Source: 20CM-2-55-15 sp963738025
Lineage (GTDB): Bacteria; Acidobacteriota; Terriglobia; 20CM-2-55-15
Assembly (NCBI GenBank): GCA_963738025.1
Contig: CAVTWA010000020.1
Span: 1-64,000, forward strand
DNA: 64,000 nucleotides
Reading direction: 5' to 3'
Both the position numbers and the translations under genes were made by a program. The notes under the pieces are model-generated. The model was not told the DNA's origin. It worked only from the letters and a program-made list of their open reading frames with translations, and did no database searches. Positions 18,190 to 28,402 of this stretch are shown here, one piece after another. Each line of letters begins with the position of its first letter. Position 1 is the stretch's first letter.

Positions 18190-18474
18190 TGAGGTACTCC
18201 CCATTCTTCGGACAGAAAAACTGACCTGTTAAGGTGGATGCGCTACCTGTCGAATTTTGGTTTTCGGTTTCGATCGTTGATAGAAATCCCCTGAGTTGGA
18301 CACTACGTAGAGCATCGTCGATTCCGGCTGGTGAAGCGGAGACGAGCTCTGCTGGAGAGCATCTCGTCAAGGAATAGCCGGCTGGAAACTCATTCGAAAG
18401 ATGAGCAGGGGCGCCGGTCTTCCGGATCGGCGTCTCACAGTTTCGGATAGATTTCCTCATGCCTTCAAAACTCA

Positions 18475-19373
18475 TCAAGAGAAATCGCCGCGAAGCGGCC
18501 TCCTTGCTTTCTTCGGAATGCCAAAGTAGACGGCTTCGGGCGTTCGATAGTCTAGCGCTTGATGCGAACGCTGGCCGTTGTAGAAGCTGAAGTACGACCT
18601 CAGATTGCACAGCGCGTCTGGCGGATCGCGGTAATCCTTGAGATAGACGTCTTCGTATTTGACCGTTCGCCACAACCGCTCGACGAATACGTTGTCCAGC
18701 GCGCGACCGCGCCCATCCATGCTGATCAAGATATTCTGGGCTTCCAGTCGACCGGTAAATGCGTCGCTGGTGAATTGCGCTCCCTGGTCGGTGTTGAAGA
18801 TTTCTGGACGCCCATGCCGCAACGCCCGGTCCAGAGCCGAGCAGCAGAACCCCGCGTCCAGGCTCGTCGATATTTCCCAGCTGAGCACGTAACGACTGAA
18901 CCAGTCCATGACTGCGACCAGATAAATGAAACCCGCACGCAGTCGGATATACGTGATATCGGTCGACCACACCTGATTGGCCGCGTGATGACAACCTGGC
19001 GCAACAGGTACGGATAAATGCGATGCCCCGGCGCAGGTTTCGACAAATTCGGTTTTTGATAGATCGCTTCCAGTCCCATCTGCCGCAATAGTCGCCGGAC
19101 TCGTTTCGGATTTACGGCGTAGCCTTGCTTGCTGAGCGCATCCGTCATCTTTAGAACGCCGAAGAACGGTGTGCGCGTGTACTGCTCGTCCAGCAGCCGC
19201 ATCAGCGTCAGATTCAATGCACTTTCGCCTTGCGGTTCGTAGTACAAGCCCGAGCGCGACAAGCCCGTCAACTGGCACTGTCGCGCCATGCTCAATTCCG
19301 AATGTCCGGCCTCGATCCATTCCCGCCGTTCTCCTACCGCGACAGTCCCGGACTTTTTTTGAAGCCAGTCCAA
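18475..19373 (-). pseudogene. IS3-type transposase orfB, frameshifted
   Basis: HTH_21 and rve domains: SRSGLYYEPQG, then RVRRLLRQMGLEAIYQKPN, then DDE residues in WSTDITYI (Asp), FNTDQGAQFTS (Asp) and DNVFVERLWRTVKYE (Glu). One base is missing near 18977 (between HRIYPYLLRQ and NQVWSTDITY), so the catalytic core is out of frame with the N-terminus. Confidence 0.88.
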
Positions 19374-19380
19374 TTCGACT

Positions 19381-19626
19381 TTAAGTTTGCCAATCTGCTG
19401 CGTAGAGCTCCGTTCTCAACTGCTCGTCGGCTTGATCCGACAGCGCACGTCCCGCCGAAAACGCCTCTGGCGAAAAATCCAACAATTGTTTTTTCCAATT
19501 CGTGACCTGATTCGGATGGACGCTGTAGCTCGACCCGATCTCCTGAATGGTACGCTGTCCCTTAAGCGCTTCGAAGGCGATCTTCGCCTTCAATTCCGCG
19601 CTGAACTGCCTTCGGTGTTTTCCCAT
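19381..19626 (-). CDS. IS3-type transposase orfA
   Basis: 81 residues with the HTH_8-type start MGKHRRQFSAELKAKIAFEA and IGSSYSVHPNQVTNWKKQLL. It ends 8 bases before orfB. The usual join ELYxQIGKLKVELDWL is split across frames at this point, either by the programmed shift normal for the family or by one lost base. Confidence 0.85.
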   Translation of the reverse strand: MGKHRRQFSAELKAKIAFEALKGQRTIQEIGSSYSVHPNQVTNWKKQLLDFSPEAFSAGRALSDQADEQLRTELYAADWQT

Positions 19627-19690
19627 GTCTGCCTCATAAGGCAGCGACAATCCACCTTAGGTCCCTGTCCGAATTTTGGGGAGTACCTCA

Positions 19691-19883
19691 CATAACCTAC
19701 TTCGTCGATCGCGATGACCTGGTAGCGCAACCATCGCGCCAACGTTCGACGCAGTTGGTTTTGGTTCTTCGCTTCAACAAGTTCATTCACCAAGGCGGCC
19801 GCGGTCGTGAATCGAACACGTTTCTTCTGTCGGCATGCGGCAACACAAAGTCCCGTTGTCAGATGAGTTTTACCGGTACCGCA
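19691..19883 (-). pseudogene. istB: istB fragment: P-loop to Walker B part of an IS21 helper ATPase
   Basis: Reads CGTGKTHLTTGLCVAACRQ, then RFTTAAALVNELVEAKNQ and IAIDEVGYV, ending where the IS3-type element starts. The 5' half lies 2.6 kb away at 22511-22849 and fits this piece exactly. The C-terminal third is missing. Confidence 0.85.
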
Positions 19884-19894
19884 AGAGCCAGTCA

Positions 19895-20290
19895 CATAAT
19901 GCTCACGTTCTCACCAATGTAACTATTCATTATCGATGGCATCCGTTTTTTCAGAGATCGTTAAGAGCCGTTCGCCATGGAAATTGGCCGGACGGACCGC
20001 ACGTTCACTGTGAACCTCCGGACGGCACAATCGCCAGAATCCCAGCATGGATGCTGGATCCCACCTCGTGTGCAACGCAGTCGCTGGGAAGGCCTGAGGT
20101 GTCGGTGGATGCTTTAATGGACCTTCGTCAACTCCTCAACGGCTTAAATGAGGTGCCGGACTGCAACAAGTCTTCGCCGTCAGAGCAGTCCTCGGAGGGC
20201 ACGCATGAAGGATCGGATCAATCCGATGAATCGCCAACAGCCACTGCTATGGGAAGCGGCGGCGGTCCAGCCACTTGTAGTTCTCAGTGA
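19895..20290 (+). CDS. Small protein preceding the recombinase (ORF A, DUF5372-like), cassette 2
   Basis: The conserved core reads VTIHYRWHPFFQRSLRAV, GPHVHCEPPDGTIARIPA, WMLDPTSC and ALMDLRQLLNGLNE, and matches cassette 1. No ATG precedes VTIHYRWHP in this frame within the insert, so the start is uncertain; the frame is open back into istB. The C-terminus is low-complexity and overlaps ORF B. Function unknown. Confidence 0.5.
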   Translation, partial: HNAHVLTNVTIHYRWHPFFQRSLRAVRHGNWPDGPHVHCEPPDGTIARIPAWMLDPTSCATQSLGRPEVSVDALMDLRQLLNGLNEVPDCNKSSPSEQSSEGTHEGSDQSDESPTATAMGSGGGPATCSSQ

Positions 20291-20399
20291 TGAACAGCAA
20301 AAGCAACTCACGGAAGCATTGGCTGAACTGCTGCTGTCAGGCTTCTCCGCCAAAAGCGTAGTGACAATCGCGCAGGAAGGAATACACGATGCAAAATAA
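20205..20399 (+). CDS. Small recombinase-associated ORF (cassette 2, ORF B)
   Basis: 64 residues from ATG 20205, which has GGAGGG in front. The body is an amphipathic helix (SDEQQKQLTEALAELLLSG). It overlaps ORF A at its start and the recombinase ATG at its end (11 bases), the same coupled arrangement as in cassette 1. Function unknown. Confidence 0.6.
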   Translation: MKDRINPMNRQQPLLWEAAAVQPLVVLSDEQQKQLTEALAELLLSGFSAKSVVTIAQEGIHDAK

Positions 20400-22480
20400 G
20401 ATCACGACCGCTCATATGCGTCGACAGGCTGTCGTTTACGTTCGGCAGTCCATCGTCACGCAGGTAGTACAGAATCTGGAAAGCCAGCGGCGTCAATATG
20501 CGCTTGTCGACCATGCAAAAGGATTGGGTTTCGGTTCAGTGGAAGTCGTTGATGAAGATCTCGGCCGCTCTGGATCCGGACTCGTTGAGCGCCCTGGCTT
20601 TCAACGCTTGGTGGCGATGGTTTGCGCGGGGAAGGTGGGTGCTGTTCTTTGTATTGAGGCATCACGGCTCGCTCGCAACGGGCGGGACTGGCATCATCTG
20701 ATCGAGTTATGTGGGTTGGTCGATACTCTCGTCATCGATCCAGACGGAATATACAACCCGCAACAAATTAACGATCGTCTCCTTCTGGGTTTGAAAGGGA
20801 CGATGAGTGAGTTTGAACTGAACCTGCTCAGACAACGTTCGCTCGAAGCTGCCCGACAGAAAGCGCGTCGTGGTGAGCTTCAGTTCAGCCTGCCAGCTGG
20901 ATACTGCTGGACACATCACGACAAGATTGAGATGGAACCAGACCGTCGCATTCCGCAGGCGATTCTCAGCGTGTTTTCGAAGTTCGTAGAGTTAGGAAGT
21001 GCTCGACAGGTGTTGTTATGGTTCCGTGGCGAGCATCTTTCATTACCCGTCCTCGCCTACAACGAATTTGGCCGTACGATCATCTGGCGACAGCCTGCTT
21101 ATCGAACGATTCACAGCATCCTCACCAATCCCGTCTTCGCTGGCGCATATGCTTTTGGAAAAACAGAGGCACGGATTACGGTTGTAAATGGGAAGGCGCA
21201 TCGAACGGATGGACATTCGAAGCCTCGACATGAGTGGATGGTCCTAATCCGGGATCACCATCCTGAATATATTTCCTGGGATCAGTTCGAGCGCACCAAA
21301 TGGTGATTGCAGAAAACGCGCATAGCAAATCTTGTTTCAGCCGAAAGTCAGGTCGCGGTGGCAGGAGCCTGCTGATTGGGCTTCTTCGTTGTGGACGCTG
21401 CGGCCGAATGCTTCACGTTGCCTACAAGGTGGCACGCACGGCAAGTGCCGATACCATTGCCGAGGCGCCCTCGTCAATCATGGTGCCGATTCGTGCATTT
21501 CTTTTGGAGGATTGAAAGTTGATCGCGGCATCGCGCTAGAAGTCCTGAAGGCGATCTCGAACAGCGCAATCGACGCGGCATTGAAGGCTGTCGAATGCCG
21601 GGCCCAACAAACGATGCAGCAGAAGAAGAACATGTTGCTGGAGCTGGAACAGTCACAGTATGAAGTGCGCCTTGCGGCTCGCCGGTATGAAGCGGTTGAT
21701 CCAGACAACCGGCTCGTTGCGGCCGAATTAGAGTCCCGCTGGAACGCCGCCATCTCAAAAGTACACTCATTGGAAAAGATGCTCCCGCAGGTCGAAGCGG
21801 AACAGGCGGCCATCGTTATCCCGGAACGCGAGGCATTGTTGCGTCTTTCTACGGATCTGCCCGCTGTCTGGGATGCGCCGGCTACAGATATGCGCTTGAA
21901 GCAGCGGATCGTGTCGATGCTGATTCAGGAAATCGTAGCGAACGTTGATCAAGCTGCGAGGGAGATAGCATTGACGATCCACTGGATGGGCGGCCGACAT
22001 TCTGAACTGCGAATCACAAAAAACAACACCGGTCGTCACAATCGCTGCACTAATGTTGAAGCGATTGAAGTCATTCGCCAAATGGCGGGCAAGTATAAGG
22101 ACGATGTAATTGCGGCCCCGCTGAATCGGTTGGGGTTTCGAACAGGAATGGATAACACTTGGGAAGAACATCGTGTACGTACGGCCCGCAGCCATTTTAG
22201 ATTGCCCGCTTACGATCCAGCTGCAATCGATGATTCGACGTTAACTCTCGACAAGGCAGCAAAGCAACTGGGGATCAGTGCACGCGCCACGCGCAATTTG
22301 GTCGAAGACCACATTCTCCCAGCGACACAGATTGTGCCCTGCGCACCGTGGCAGATCCGGCGCCTAGACTTGGAATCGTCTGTTGTAAAGCAGGCCGTAG
22401 ACGACATTAGAAACAAGCGACGGAGAAGGCCGCGTGCTTCATCGGACGATAACGGCATGACTTTGTTTTCAGCAGTGTAG
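20389..22480 (+). pseudogene. Large serine recombinase (cassette 2), two frameshifts
   Basis: Resolvase domain residues 1-150 (nucleophile Ser in VYVRQS, then IEASRLARNGRDW), Recombinase domain (NDRLLLGLKGTMSEFELNLL to about residue 290), zinc ribbon (LLRCGRCGRML), coiled coil and a C-terminal helix-turn-helix (LDKAAKQLGISARATRNLV). One base is missing near 21298 (after QFERTK) and one near 21430 (AYK/GGTHGKCRY). Otherwise the gene is well preserved, unlike cassette 1, so it is probably the younger insertion. The first 305 residues, with the whole catalytic domain, can still be made. Confidence 0.9.
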
Positions 22481-22510
22481 CCAGGAGGTGCAGAATGAAG
22501 CCGGATCTGG

Positions 22511-22849
22511 TTCGCCGATGAAGATCACGGGTTCGGCGCGCTCGATATATCCGCCTTCCGCGAGTTCTCGGATGCGGGCGCCGCCCACCTGCGGTGATTG
22601 ATCGAAGTTAAACTCTTCGAGGGTCTTCATCCGCGGAAGATGCGACTGCGACAAGCGCCGAGCCACAGCGTGCCCCTCGCGTTCTTCTACTTCCAGGGCA
22701 AGCAACACTTCCAGGTATCGCTTATGCGAGTGCTTTTCACGAATCGCCTGTTCTGCCATGGCTTCAAAGTGCGCCGCAATCGTCGGGGTCCGGAGAGTCT
22801 TGCAGTACTGACGGATCGTCGAGTCATCGAGAGCTGTTGTTTTGGTCAT
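22511..22849 (-). pseudogene. istB: istB N-terminal fragment
   Basis: Reads MTKTTALDDSTIRQYCKTLR, then LEVEEREGHAVARRLSQ and AEPVIFIGE, and stops at the recombinase cassette. Its ATG overlaps the istA stop by 4 bases, as in intact IS21 elements. The continuation is at 19691-19883. Confidence 0.85.
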
Positions 22850-24240
22850 GGCTGCACCGCCATACCCACGAGACGGTCATAGTCGTCCATCACCGGCATT
22901 GGCCGGTCATAATGGGTCAATGCTGCGACTTCGATGGGAAGGTGTGCCCGTTGCAGAGTGTCGGCCGCGACGAGATGCCGCACTGCCGCGACATCCTTGC
23001 ACTCCAGCGTTAACGCGGTGTTGATTGCTTCCTGAAGCCGCTCATAACCATGCTGACGGCCCAGACTGATCAACTCGATCATCTGCCGGGTTCCGGTCTG
23101 CTTGCCGTGTCGTGTGATCAACCCTTGCCAGAACCGGTCATAGCAGTCCGGCCAGCGGCCCATCCGCCGCCATTGCTCCAGCGGTTTGCTTCCAGCCAAC
23201 GCTCCCGGCTTGCGTTCCAAAACATCCAGATAATGTTCGAGGTTCAGAATCTGCCGGCTGCGTTCGTAACAACGTTCGTGCTCGGCCACGCATCGATCGT
23301 TTTCCCAGACCTGGATGATTTGGGGCAGAAGATTCACGCGTACTGTCGTTCCGGCCCGACTCGGTGTCGAGTACCAGTTGGTTCGCGCTTTGACGCATCC
23401 TTTTCCATCGACGATTGCGAAGCTCACTTCATCGAGCGGGAATACTTCGCCACTCATCGGGACCAAGTGATCGCGTTCGATGCGCATTCCTTCGCCCACG
23501 GCCTCGCTACGCTCTCCGATCCGGCGTTGCTCGTCGGCGCGGCAACCTGCCATCAACTGATCATTGATCTGGTCTAGATCTTGTGCCTGCGGCACAGGCA
23601 CCCAATGATTGCGCCGGAAGTAGCCGGCTTCGCCCTCCACGCCGCCTTTCTCGTGGCCCTCCCCTGGTGTGCAGAACTCGGCTTCGAACTTCCAATGCGA
23701 GCGAAAGGTAATGAATCGCTCCGTCTGACCTCTCTCATGCCCTTTCATGATTCGCCGAACGGCGCTCGACAGGTTGTCGTAGCGTAGTTTCTGGAACACA
23801 CCACCAAAGTAGTCAAACGCCCTTTCGTGGGCTTCGAAAAAGGCCTGTTGCGTGGCGCGCCAATACGCCCGGTGAAACGCGCCGCCACTGGCCATGCTTC
23901 GCATGCAAAATACCTGCAACTTCTCGCGACGACCGTCAACATCAGCATAGGCTTCGTACCAGTCGACTTGAGCTTCCACGCCCCAGTTGTAGCTTTGCGG
24001 AACGAACGTTTCCCGTTTCAACATTCCCAACTCACGCTTACGCTCACGCACGTACTGGCGAACCGTCGACTCCGCTACCAGGCTTTCCGCCCTCTCCTGC
24101 TGAATCCGTCGCCAGATTCGATGGGACGTGTGTTTCTGCTTCCGCGGCGCGGTGCAATCCGCAGCCAGAATCAAATCGATGAACTCCGCTACCGAATCGA
24201 TCTTGGGGCGTTTCCGTTCCGGAATCTTGCGCCCCGGTGG
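22846..24240 (-). pseudogene. istA: istA (IS21 transposase), main part
   Basis: DDE rve core (QVDWYEAYADVDGRRE, RYDNLSSAVRR, EGHEKGGVEGEAGYFRR) followed by the usual C-terminal domain. The frame continues upstream of the first Met (24174) to PPGRKIPERKRPKID at 24240, where the IS256-type element interrupts it. The missing N-terminal helix-turn-helix is at 26385-26524. Confidence 0.9.
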
Positions 24241-24563
24241 GGTCGGGGAGTAACTTGAATTTTGTGTTTGGGGGCTTATTAGTTATTGCCCCCTCCGAAG
24301 AGGATAGTAGCCGTCGGCGCTGTGGTAACGGTGGTAAAGCCGGAGCGGTTTTGGCGGAGGCTTTTCCAAACAGCTTGTGGGAATCATCAAGAAGAAGATG
24401 CCGAAGGCCACCTTTGTCGATTTCCACAGCTGTGGCCGTTTCCACAGCGCCTTCCGCCGCTCGTTTTTTGTTTTGCGTTTGGTGTTTCAAAAAGAAGAAG
24501 GCCCCAGGTTGCCGCCTGGAGCCAAAGACCCGTGTCATCAACCGACTGTTCAGGAGCAAATCA

Positions 24564-25790
24564 ATGACAACAGATCCGAAGAAAAGCCTAGCATCAACTT
24601 CCATCTCCGAGCTTGCAAAAAGTGAGGTCGATCAACTCCTTCAAACAGGCCTGGCCGACTTTAGCCTGCGAGAACTTTTGGGACTGCTGATTTCCAGTGC
24701 CGGCGCCGCCGAGCGCAGCGTCTACCTGGAAAAAACCAACGGTGACAAACCGAACGGGTTCTATGACCGTTCTCTTCAAGTCGGAACCATTCCCATCGAC
24801 GTTCGAGTTCCCCGCACGCGTAGCGGAGAGTTCCGGCCAGCAAGCTTGCCGTCGCGCTATCGCCGCGGTTACAGCGACGAAGTTCAGTCGCTGCTGTTGG
24901 GATTGCTTGGTTCAAGCCGCTCAATCAATGCCGCTAAAGACGCGCTCCAAAAGATGGGACTGTCCAGCTCGGAACAGGATCTGGAACGTGTGGCGACAGG
25001 AATGATCGAGGAACTCGAACTCCGCAACAGCCGGCCTTTGGATCCCGACATGTTGGCAGTGTTTGTCGATGGCAAGTACGTCGAGTTGCGGGACGGCGAT
25101 AAGCTGCGTTCTGCCTGTATCTACCTGGTTGTCGGTTTGGGCCGCGATGGCAAGAAACGCGTCTTGAGTTGTATGGCCAAGCCTGGCCGCGAGAACCTCG
25201 AAGACTGGAAATCCGTTCTTCGCGGTTTGATTGAACGTGGGCTTCGTCGGGTGATGATCTTTATCCAGGACGACTTCTCTGGCCTGTTGCCCATTAGCCA
25301 AAGTTTCTTTCCCAACACCGACGTCCAGCTCTGTGCCGTTCACATGCAACGAAATGCCAAAACCCATCTCTCGAAGACCGACAGCGCCGAGTTTCAACAG
25401 CGCTGGCGCGCCATTAAATCTTCCTGGGATGTCGAAGTGGGTAACCGCCAGTTCGAAGAGCTCTGCGATCGCTTCGCCAAGTCTTATCCCACCTGGATCG
25501 CCGAACTCCGCAAGAAACGGCCACATTACCTGTCTTTCTTAAAGTTTCCCGAATCGATCCGCCGTTCCTTTTCGACCACCAACGTTGTCGAAGCCATCAA
25601 CGGACAATTGGAGATCATGCGTCGCAATAGTGGTGGATACTTTCACTCTGAGGACACCTTGAAGTTCAAACTCGGTATCGCGATTTCTTCACTCGAGGAC
25701 GGCCGCTGGAGAACCGGTTCACGCACAATCTTCTCTGTTCTTCCGCAGCTTAATGCGATGTTTCAATCCCGATTCGAGGGCGCTGCATGA
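24564..25790 (+). CDS. IS256/Mutator-family transposase
   Basis: 408 residues; Transposase_mut family. Visible: FYDRSLQVGTIPIDVRVPR, LAVFVDGKYVELRDGDK (first Asp), FIQDDFSGLLPI (second Asp), DVQLCAVHMQRN (the family Cys-x2-H segment) and SFSTTNVVEAINGQLE (Glu in a FxTTN-xxEx motif). AGGAGCAAATCA precedes ATG 24564; the longer frame from 24237 has no such site. Apparently intact. Confidence 0.92.
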   Translation: MTTDPKKSLASTSISELAKSEVDQLLQTGLADFSLRELLGLLISSAGAAERSVYLEKTNGDKPNGFYDRSLQVGTIPIDVRVPRTRSGEFRPASLPSRYRRGYSDEVQSLLLGLLGSSRSINAAKDALQKMGLSSSEQDLERVATGMIEELELRNSRPLDPDMLAVFVDGKYVELRDGDKLRSACIYLVVGLGRDGKKRVLSCMAKPGRENLEDWKSVLRGLIERGLRRVMIFIQDDFSGLLPISQSFFPNTDVQLCAVHMQRNAKTHLSKTDSAEFQQRWRAIKSSWDVEVGNRQFEELCDRFAKSYPTWIAELRKKRPHYLSFLKFPESIRRSFSTTNVVEAINGQLEIMRRNSGGYFHSEDTLKFKLGIAISSLEDGRWRTGSRTIFSVLPQLNAMFQSRFEGAA

Positions 25791-26033
25791 ACCGATTAAA
25801 CACAACATTATTGACAAGAGCCATTACCCTTTTCGAGGCCTGCTCAGCGTTTACTCACGTTACGGCCTGCATGCTTGCCAAGTCGCCTATGCGACCCTCT
25901 ACACCGAAGGCTTCGGTGACTTCGTTACCTCCATCACCGCTCCGATTGCTTCCGGCTGGAGCGACAGATACCGGGTGGGTTTCGCACCCACTGGAGATCC
26001 GCGCCTTTTCACGGCGCACTGAGAAATTGCGGC

Positions 26034-26346
26034 TAAGTCCTATCCCACCTGGATCGCCGAACTCCGCAGGAAACGGCCTCATTACCTCGCCTTCTTGCAG
26101 TTCCCCGAATCTATCCGCAAATCCTTCTCCACCACCAACGTTGTCGAGGCCATCAACGGACAATTAGAAATCATGCGCCGCAATAGTGGGGGGTACTTTC
26201 ATTCCGAGGACACCTTGAAGTTCAAGCTCGGTATCGCTGTCTCATCCCTTGAGGACGGCCGCTGGAGAACCGGCCCCCGCAGCACCTTTGCCGTCCTTTC
26301 TCAGCTTAATGCCATGTTTCAATCCCGATTCGAGAGTGCCGCGTGA
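26034..26346 (+). pseudogene. Duplicated C-terminal piece of the IS256-type transposase
   Basis: Starts at KSYPTWIAELRRKRPHYL and ends FQSRFESAA, matching residues 305-408 of the intact copy with scattered substitutions. The divergence means it came from a related copy and not from a very recent duplication. Confidence 0.88.
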
Positions 26347-26384
26347 GGATATCAAACACAACATTATTGACAAGAGCCCGTGGG

Positions 26385-26524
26385 TCGGCAGCGGCGATTG
26401 CCTGACGCACCATTCGCCGATGCACCCCGAACTTCTTGGCCACGCTTTTGACGGATGCACCTACTCCAAACTCGAACTCCCGCCTGATTTGTTCAAATAG
26501 CTCCACTTTTCGTCTCCTGTCCAA
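26385..26524 (-). pseudogene. istA: istA N-terminal fragment
   Basis: Reads MDRRRKVELFEQIRREFEF and SVAKKFGVHRRMVRQAI, the IS21 helix-turn-helix, ending AADP at the IS256-type insertion. It continues in frame at 24240. Confidence 0.85.
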
Positions 26525-26583
26525 ACCCGCCTCCGTGCCGACAATATTCCTGTCTACACGGTCGCAGGTTCTTGTTCAGGGGG

Positions 26584-26629
26584 GTGGGCCAAATCAAAGC
26601 ATCGAAGTGGGCCAATTCAGAGTATCGAA
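26584..26629 (+). repeat. Tandem 23-bp repeat near the IS21 right end
   Basis: Two adjacent copies starting GTGGGCCAA (26584, 26607) and ending ATCGAA differ at four positions. They lie upstream of istA, where IS21 elements carry multiple short terminal repeats for IstA binding. They could instead belong to the rve element that follows. Confidence 0.6.
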
Positions 26630-26657
26630 ATCACTCGTGGTCTCGCTAGCTGGTTGG

Positions 26658-27685
26658 ATGAACCAACATCAGCAGCATGTCATCCATTACTTAATGGAAG
26701 AAAATCGCGTTCTGCGGGAACAGATCGGCAATCGCCGATTGCGTTTTACTGATAACCAGCGTCGTCGACTCGCTGGTAAGGCGAAGAGGCTCGGCCGGAA
26801 GTTGCTAAACCAAATCGCAACGATCGTAACGCCGGATCCGCTGCTTGCCTGGCACCGAAGGCTCATCGCAAAGAAGTACGATGGAAGCGCGAACCGTGGT
26901 CCGGGACGACCACGCACGACGGACGAGATAACAGCGTTAGTGACTCGATTGGCAGAGGAAAATCGCAGTTGGGGCTATCGCCGGATTCAAGGAGCGCTAT
27001 CGAACCTTGGTCATCTGCTGGCTTTTAAGACCATCGGCAATATTCTGAAGAAACATGGGATCGAGCCCGCGCCAGAGCGTAGCCGTAAGACGACATGGAA
27101 AGAGTTTCTGATGCGACACTGGGATCAGATCGTGGCATCTGACTTTTTCACGATCGAAGTCTGGACGGCAAAGGGACTCCAGCGCTATCTCGTACTTTTC
27201 TTCATGGGAGCTGTGCACGCGACGAGTGGAGATAGCCGGCGTCGCGACCACTGCGAATGGATTATGGATGACTCAGATTGCGCGGAACCTGACGGATGAA
27301 GTCGACGGTTTCTTCAAAGGGAAACGGTATTTGATTCACGATCGCGATCCCGTTGTACACGCAAGAGTTCGTGGCAATGCTGAAGGACGTCGGTATTGAA
27401 TCTGTGAAATTGCCGCCGCGATCACCGAACCTGAACGCCTATGCGGAGCGTTTCGTGCGCAGTATTAAAGAGGAGTGTTTGGAACAGATGATTGTATTTG
27501 GCGAGGATTCGCTGAGAAAAAGCATCCACAGTTTTGTGGAGCATTATCATCTGGAGCGCAATCATCAGGGCTTAGCAAACCGATTGATCATACCCTTGAA
27601 TACGCCGGTCCAATCGCTAGGAGCAGTAGAATGCCGACAGCGGTTGGGTGGACTGCTCAAACATTATTATCGCGAAGCAGCATAG
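26658..27685 (+). pseudogene. rve-type transposase, two frameshifts
   Basis: Starts MNQHQQHVIHYLMEENRVL, then GYRRIQGALSNLGH and the core IVASDFFTIEVWT (first Asp). A frameshift near 27208 and another near 27352 separate this from HDRD (second Asp region) and NAYAERFVRSIKEECL (Glu). It ends LLKHYYREAA. Same family as the truncated copies at 44.9 and 56.1 kb, and the most complete of the three. Confidence 0.88.
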
Positions 27686-27929
27686 TTCAAGTTCGAGCTG
27701 AGCCACTGCTTTGCGGATCGAAGGATCCTATTTTCGTTTATGTTGCCGATGGTCGGCGGTCGAAATGTGTGACAAAGACCGACGAAACTACCGTCCTGTT
27801 TGATTCGGCATTCATCCGTTTTCAAGCTGGGACCGTCCGCACTAAGAAACGTTCTCGTCGGGTTTTTACACATAACGAGCAGCTCGGCCTCACCTTCCTG
27901 GAATCGTCCGGCTTCAGTGTAGAGCCTTC

Positions 27930-28402
27930 CTAGATTTGCCCGTGTAGCGCAACGCCGGGATCCGCCGCGCCGAAAGATCTTAGTGCCAGAGATTCGCGGA
28001 ATGCCGATTCCGCGGCTTTAAATTTGTGGCTCTTCTGGTAAATGTTTCCCAGATTGTTTAACGTGTCGGTGATCTGCGCGATACCTAAATCCGCTTCGAT
28101 CGGATCTGCTTCACTTGAAGATATAGAGATTCGGCCGTGCTCAATTTGTTTTGGCGAAAATCGGCAATGCCCACGCTATTAGGAATTTGGGCGGTAAGCG
28201 CATCGTGCGGCTCAGGAAAGTGCTTGACTAATTGTAGCGCCTGTTGAGAACTGGTATCGCCTCTTTCGTCTCGCTGCTCTAAAGAGTACACGCCCAATTC
28301 CGCAATATGGCAGGGATGTAGATACGACGGCGAGATTTGTCGATACACCGTGAGCGCACCATCATAGGCAGCATCCGCCTCGGAAGAACGCTCCTCATTC
28401 AA
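27930..28402 (-). pseudogene. C-terminal part of a TPR protein
   Basis: Two frames join near 28110: the first has ADAAYDGALTVYRQISPSY and LSTAESLYLQVKQIR, the second ITDTLNNLGNIYQKSHKF and AAESAFRESLALRSFG, ending at TAG 27930. These are TPR helices. The 5' end is not visible. The repeats resemble those of secreted Acidobacteria TPR/CHAT proteins, but no other domain remains. Confidence 0.65.

Larger units (their letters stand above)
18190..19690 (-). mobile_element. IS3-type insertion sequence
   Basis: Inverted ends start TGAGGTACTCCCCA at 18190 and, read in reverse, at 19690; TTCGGACAG lies just inside both. About 1.5 kb, with orfA and orfB on the minus strand and about 230 bases of non-coding DNA after orfB. 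I see no clear 3-4 base target duplication, and the two flanks come from different genes, so a deletion or recombination probably followed insertion. Confidence 0.85.
19884..22510 (+). mobile_element. Serine-recombinase cassette 2, inserted in istB
   Basis: istB is interrupted between the codons for IFIGE (22511 side) and CGTGKTH (19883 side). Removing 19884-22510 rejoins them as IGECGTGKTH, a normal Walker A motif. The insert carries only ORF A, ORF B and a large serine recombinase. Its ends show CCAG (19887) and CTGG (22507) as a short inverted match. Boundaries are uncertain by a few bases because the recombinase core sequence is not known. Confidence 0.75.
24247..26379 (+). mobile_element. 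IS256-type element with a duplicated 3' end
   Basis: The insert separates the N-terminal 46 or so codons of istA from the rest. Flanks read GTGGGGTCGG (left, 24238) and GTGGGTCGG (right, 26380), consistent with the 8-9 bp duplication of this family with one base difference. Inner ends both contain CTTG...TTGTGTTTG. The element holds one complete transposase gene plus a second copy of its last 310 bases and 3' end (AAACACAACATTATTGACAAGAG at 25799 and 26351). Confidence 0.8.

Noticed and set aside
17867..18994. A 375-residue minus-strand frame across the IS left end
   Set aside because: It runs antisense through the IS end and into the transposase in the wrong frame; only the portion before 18190 might be a gene remnant.
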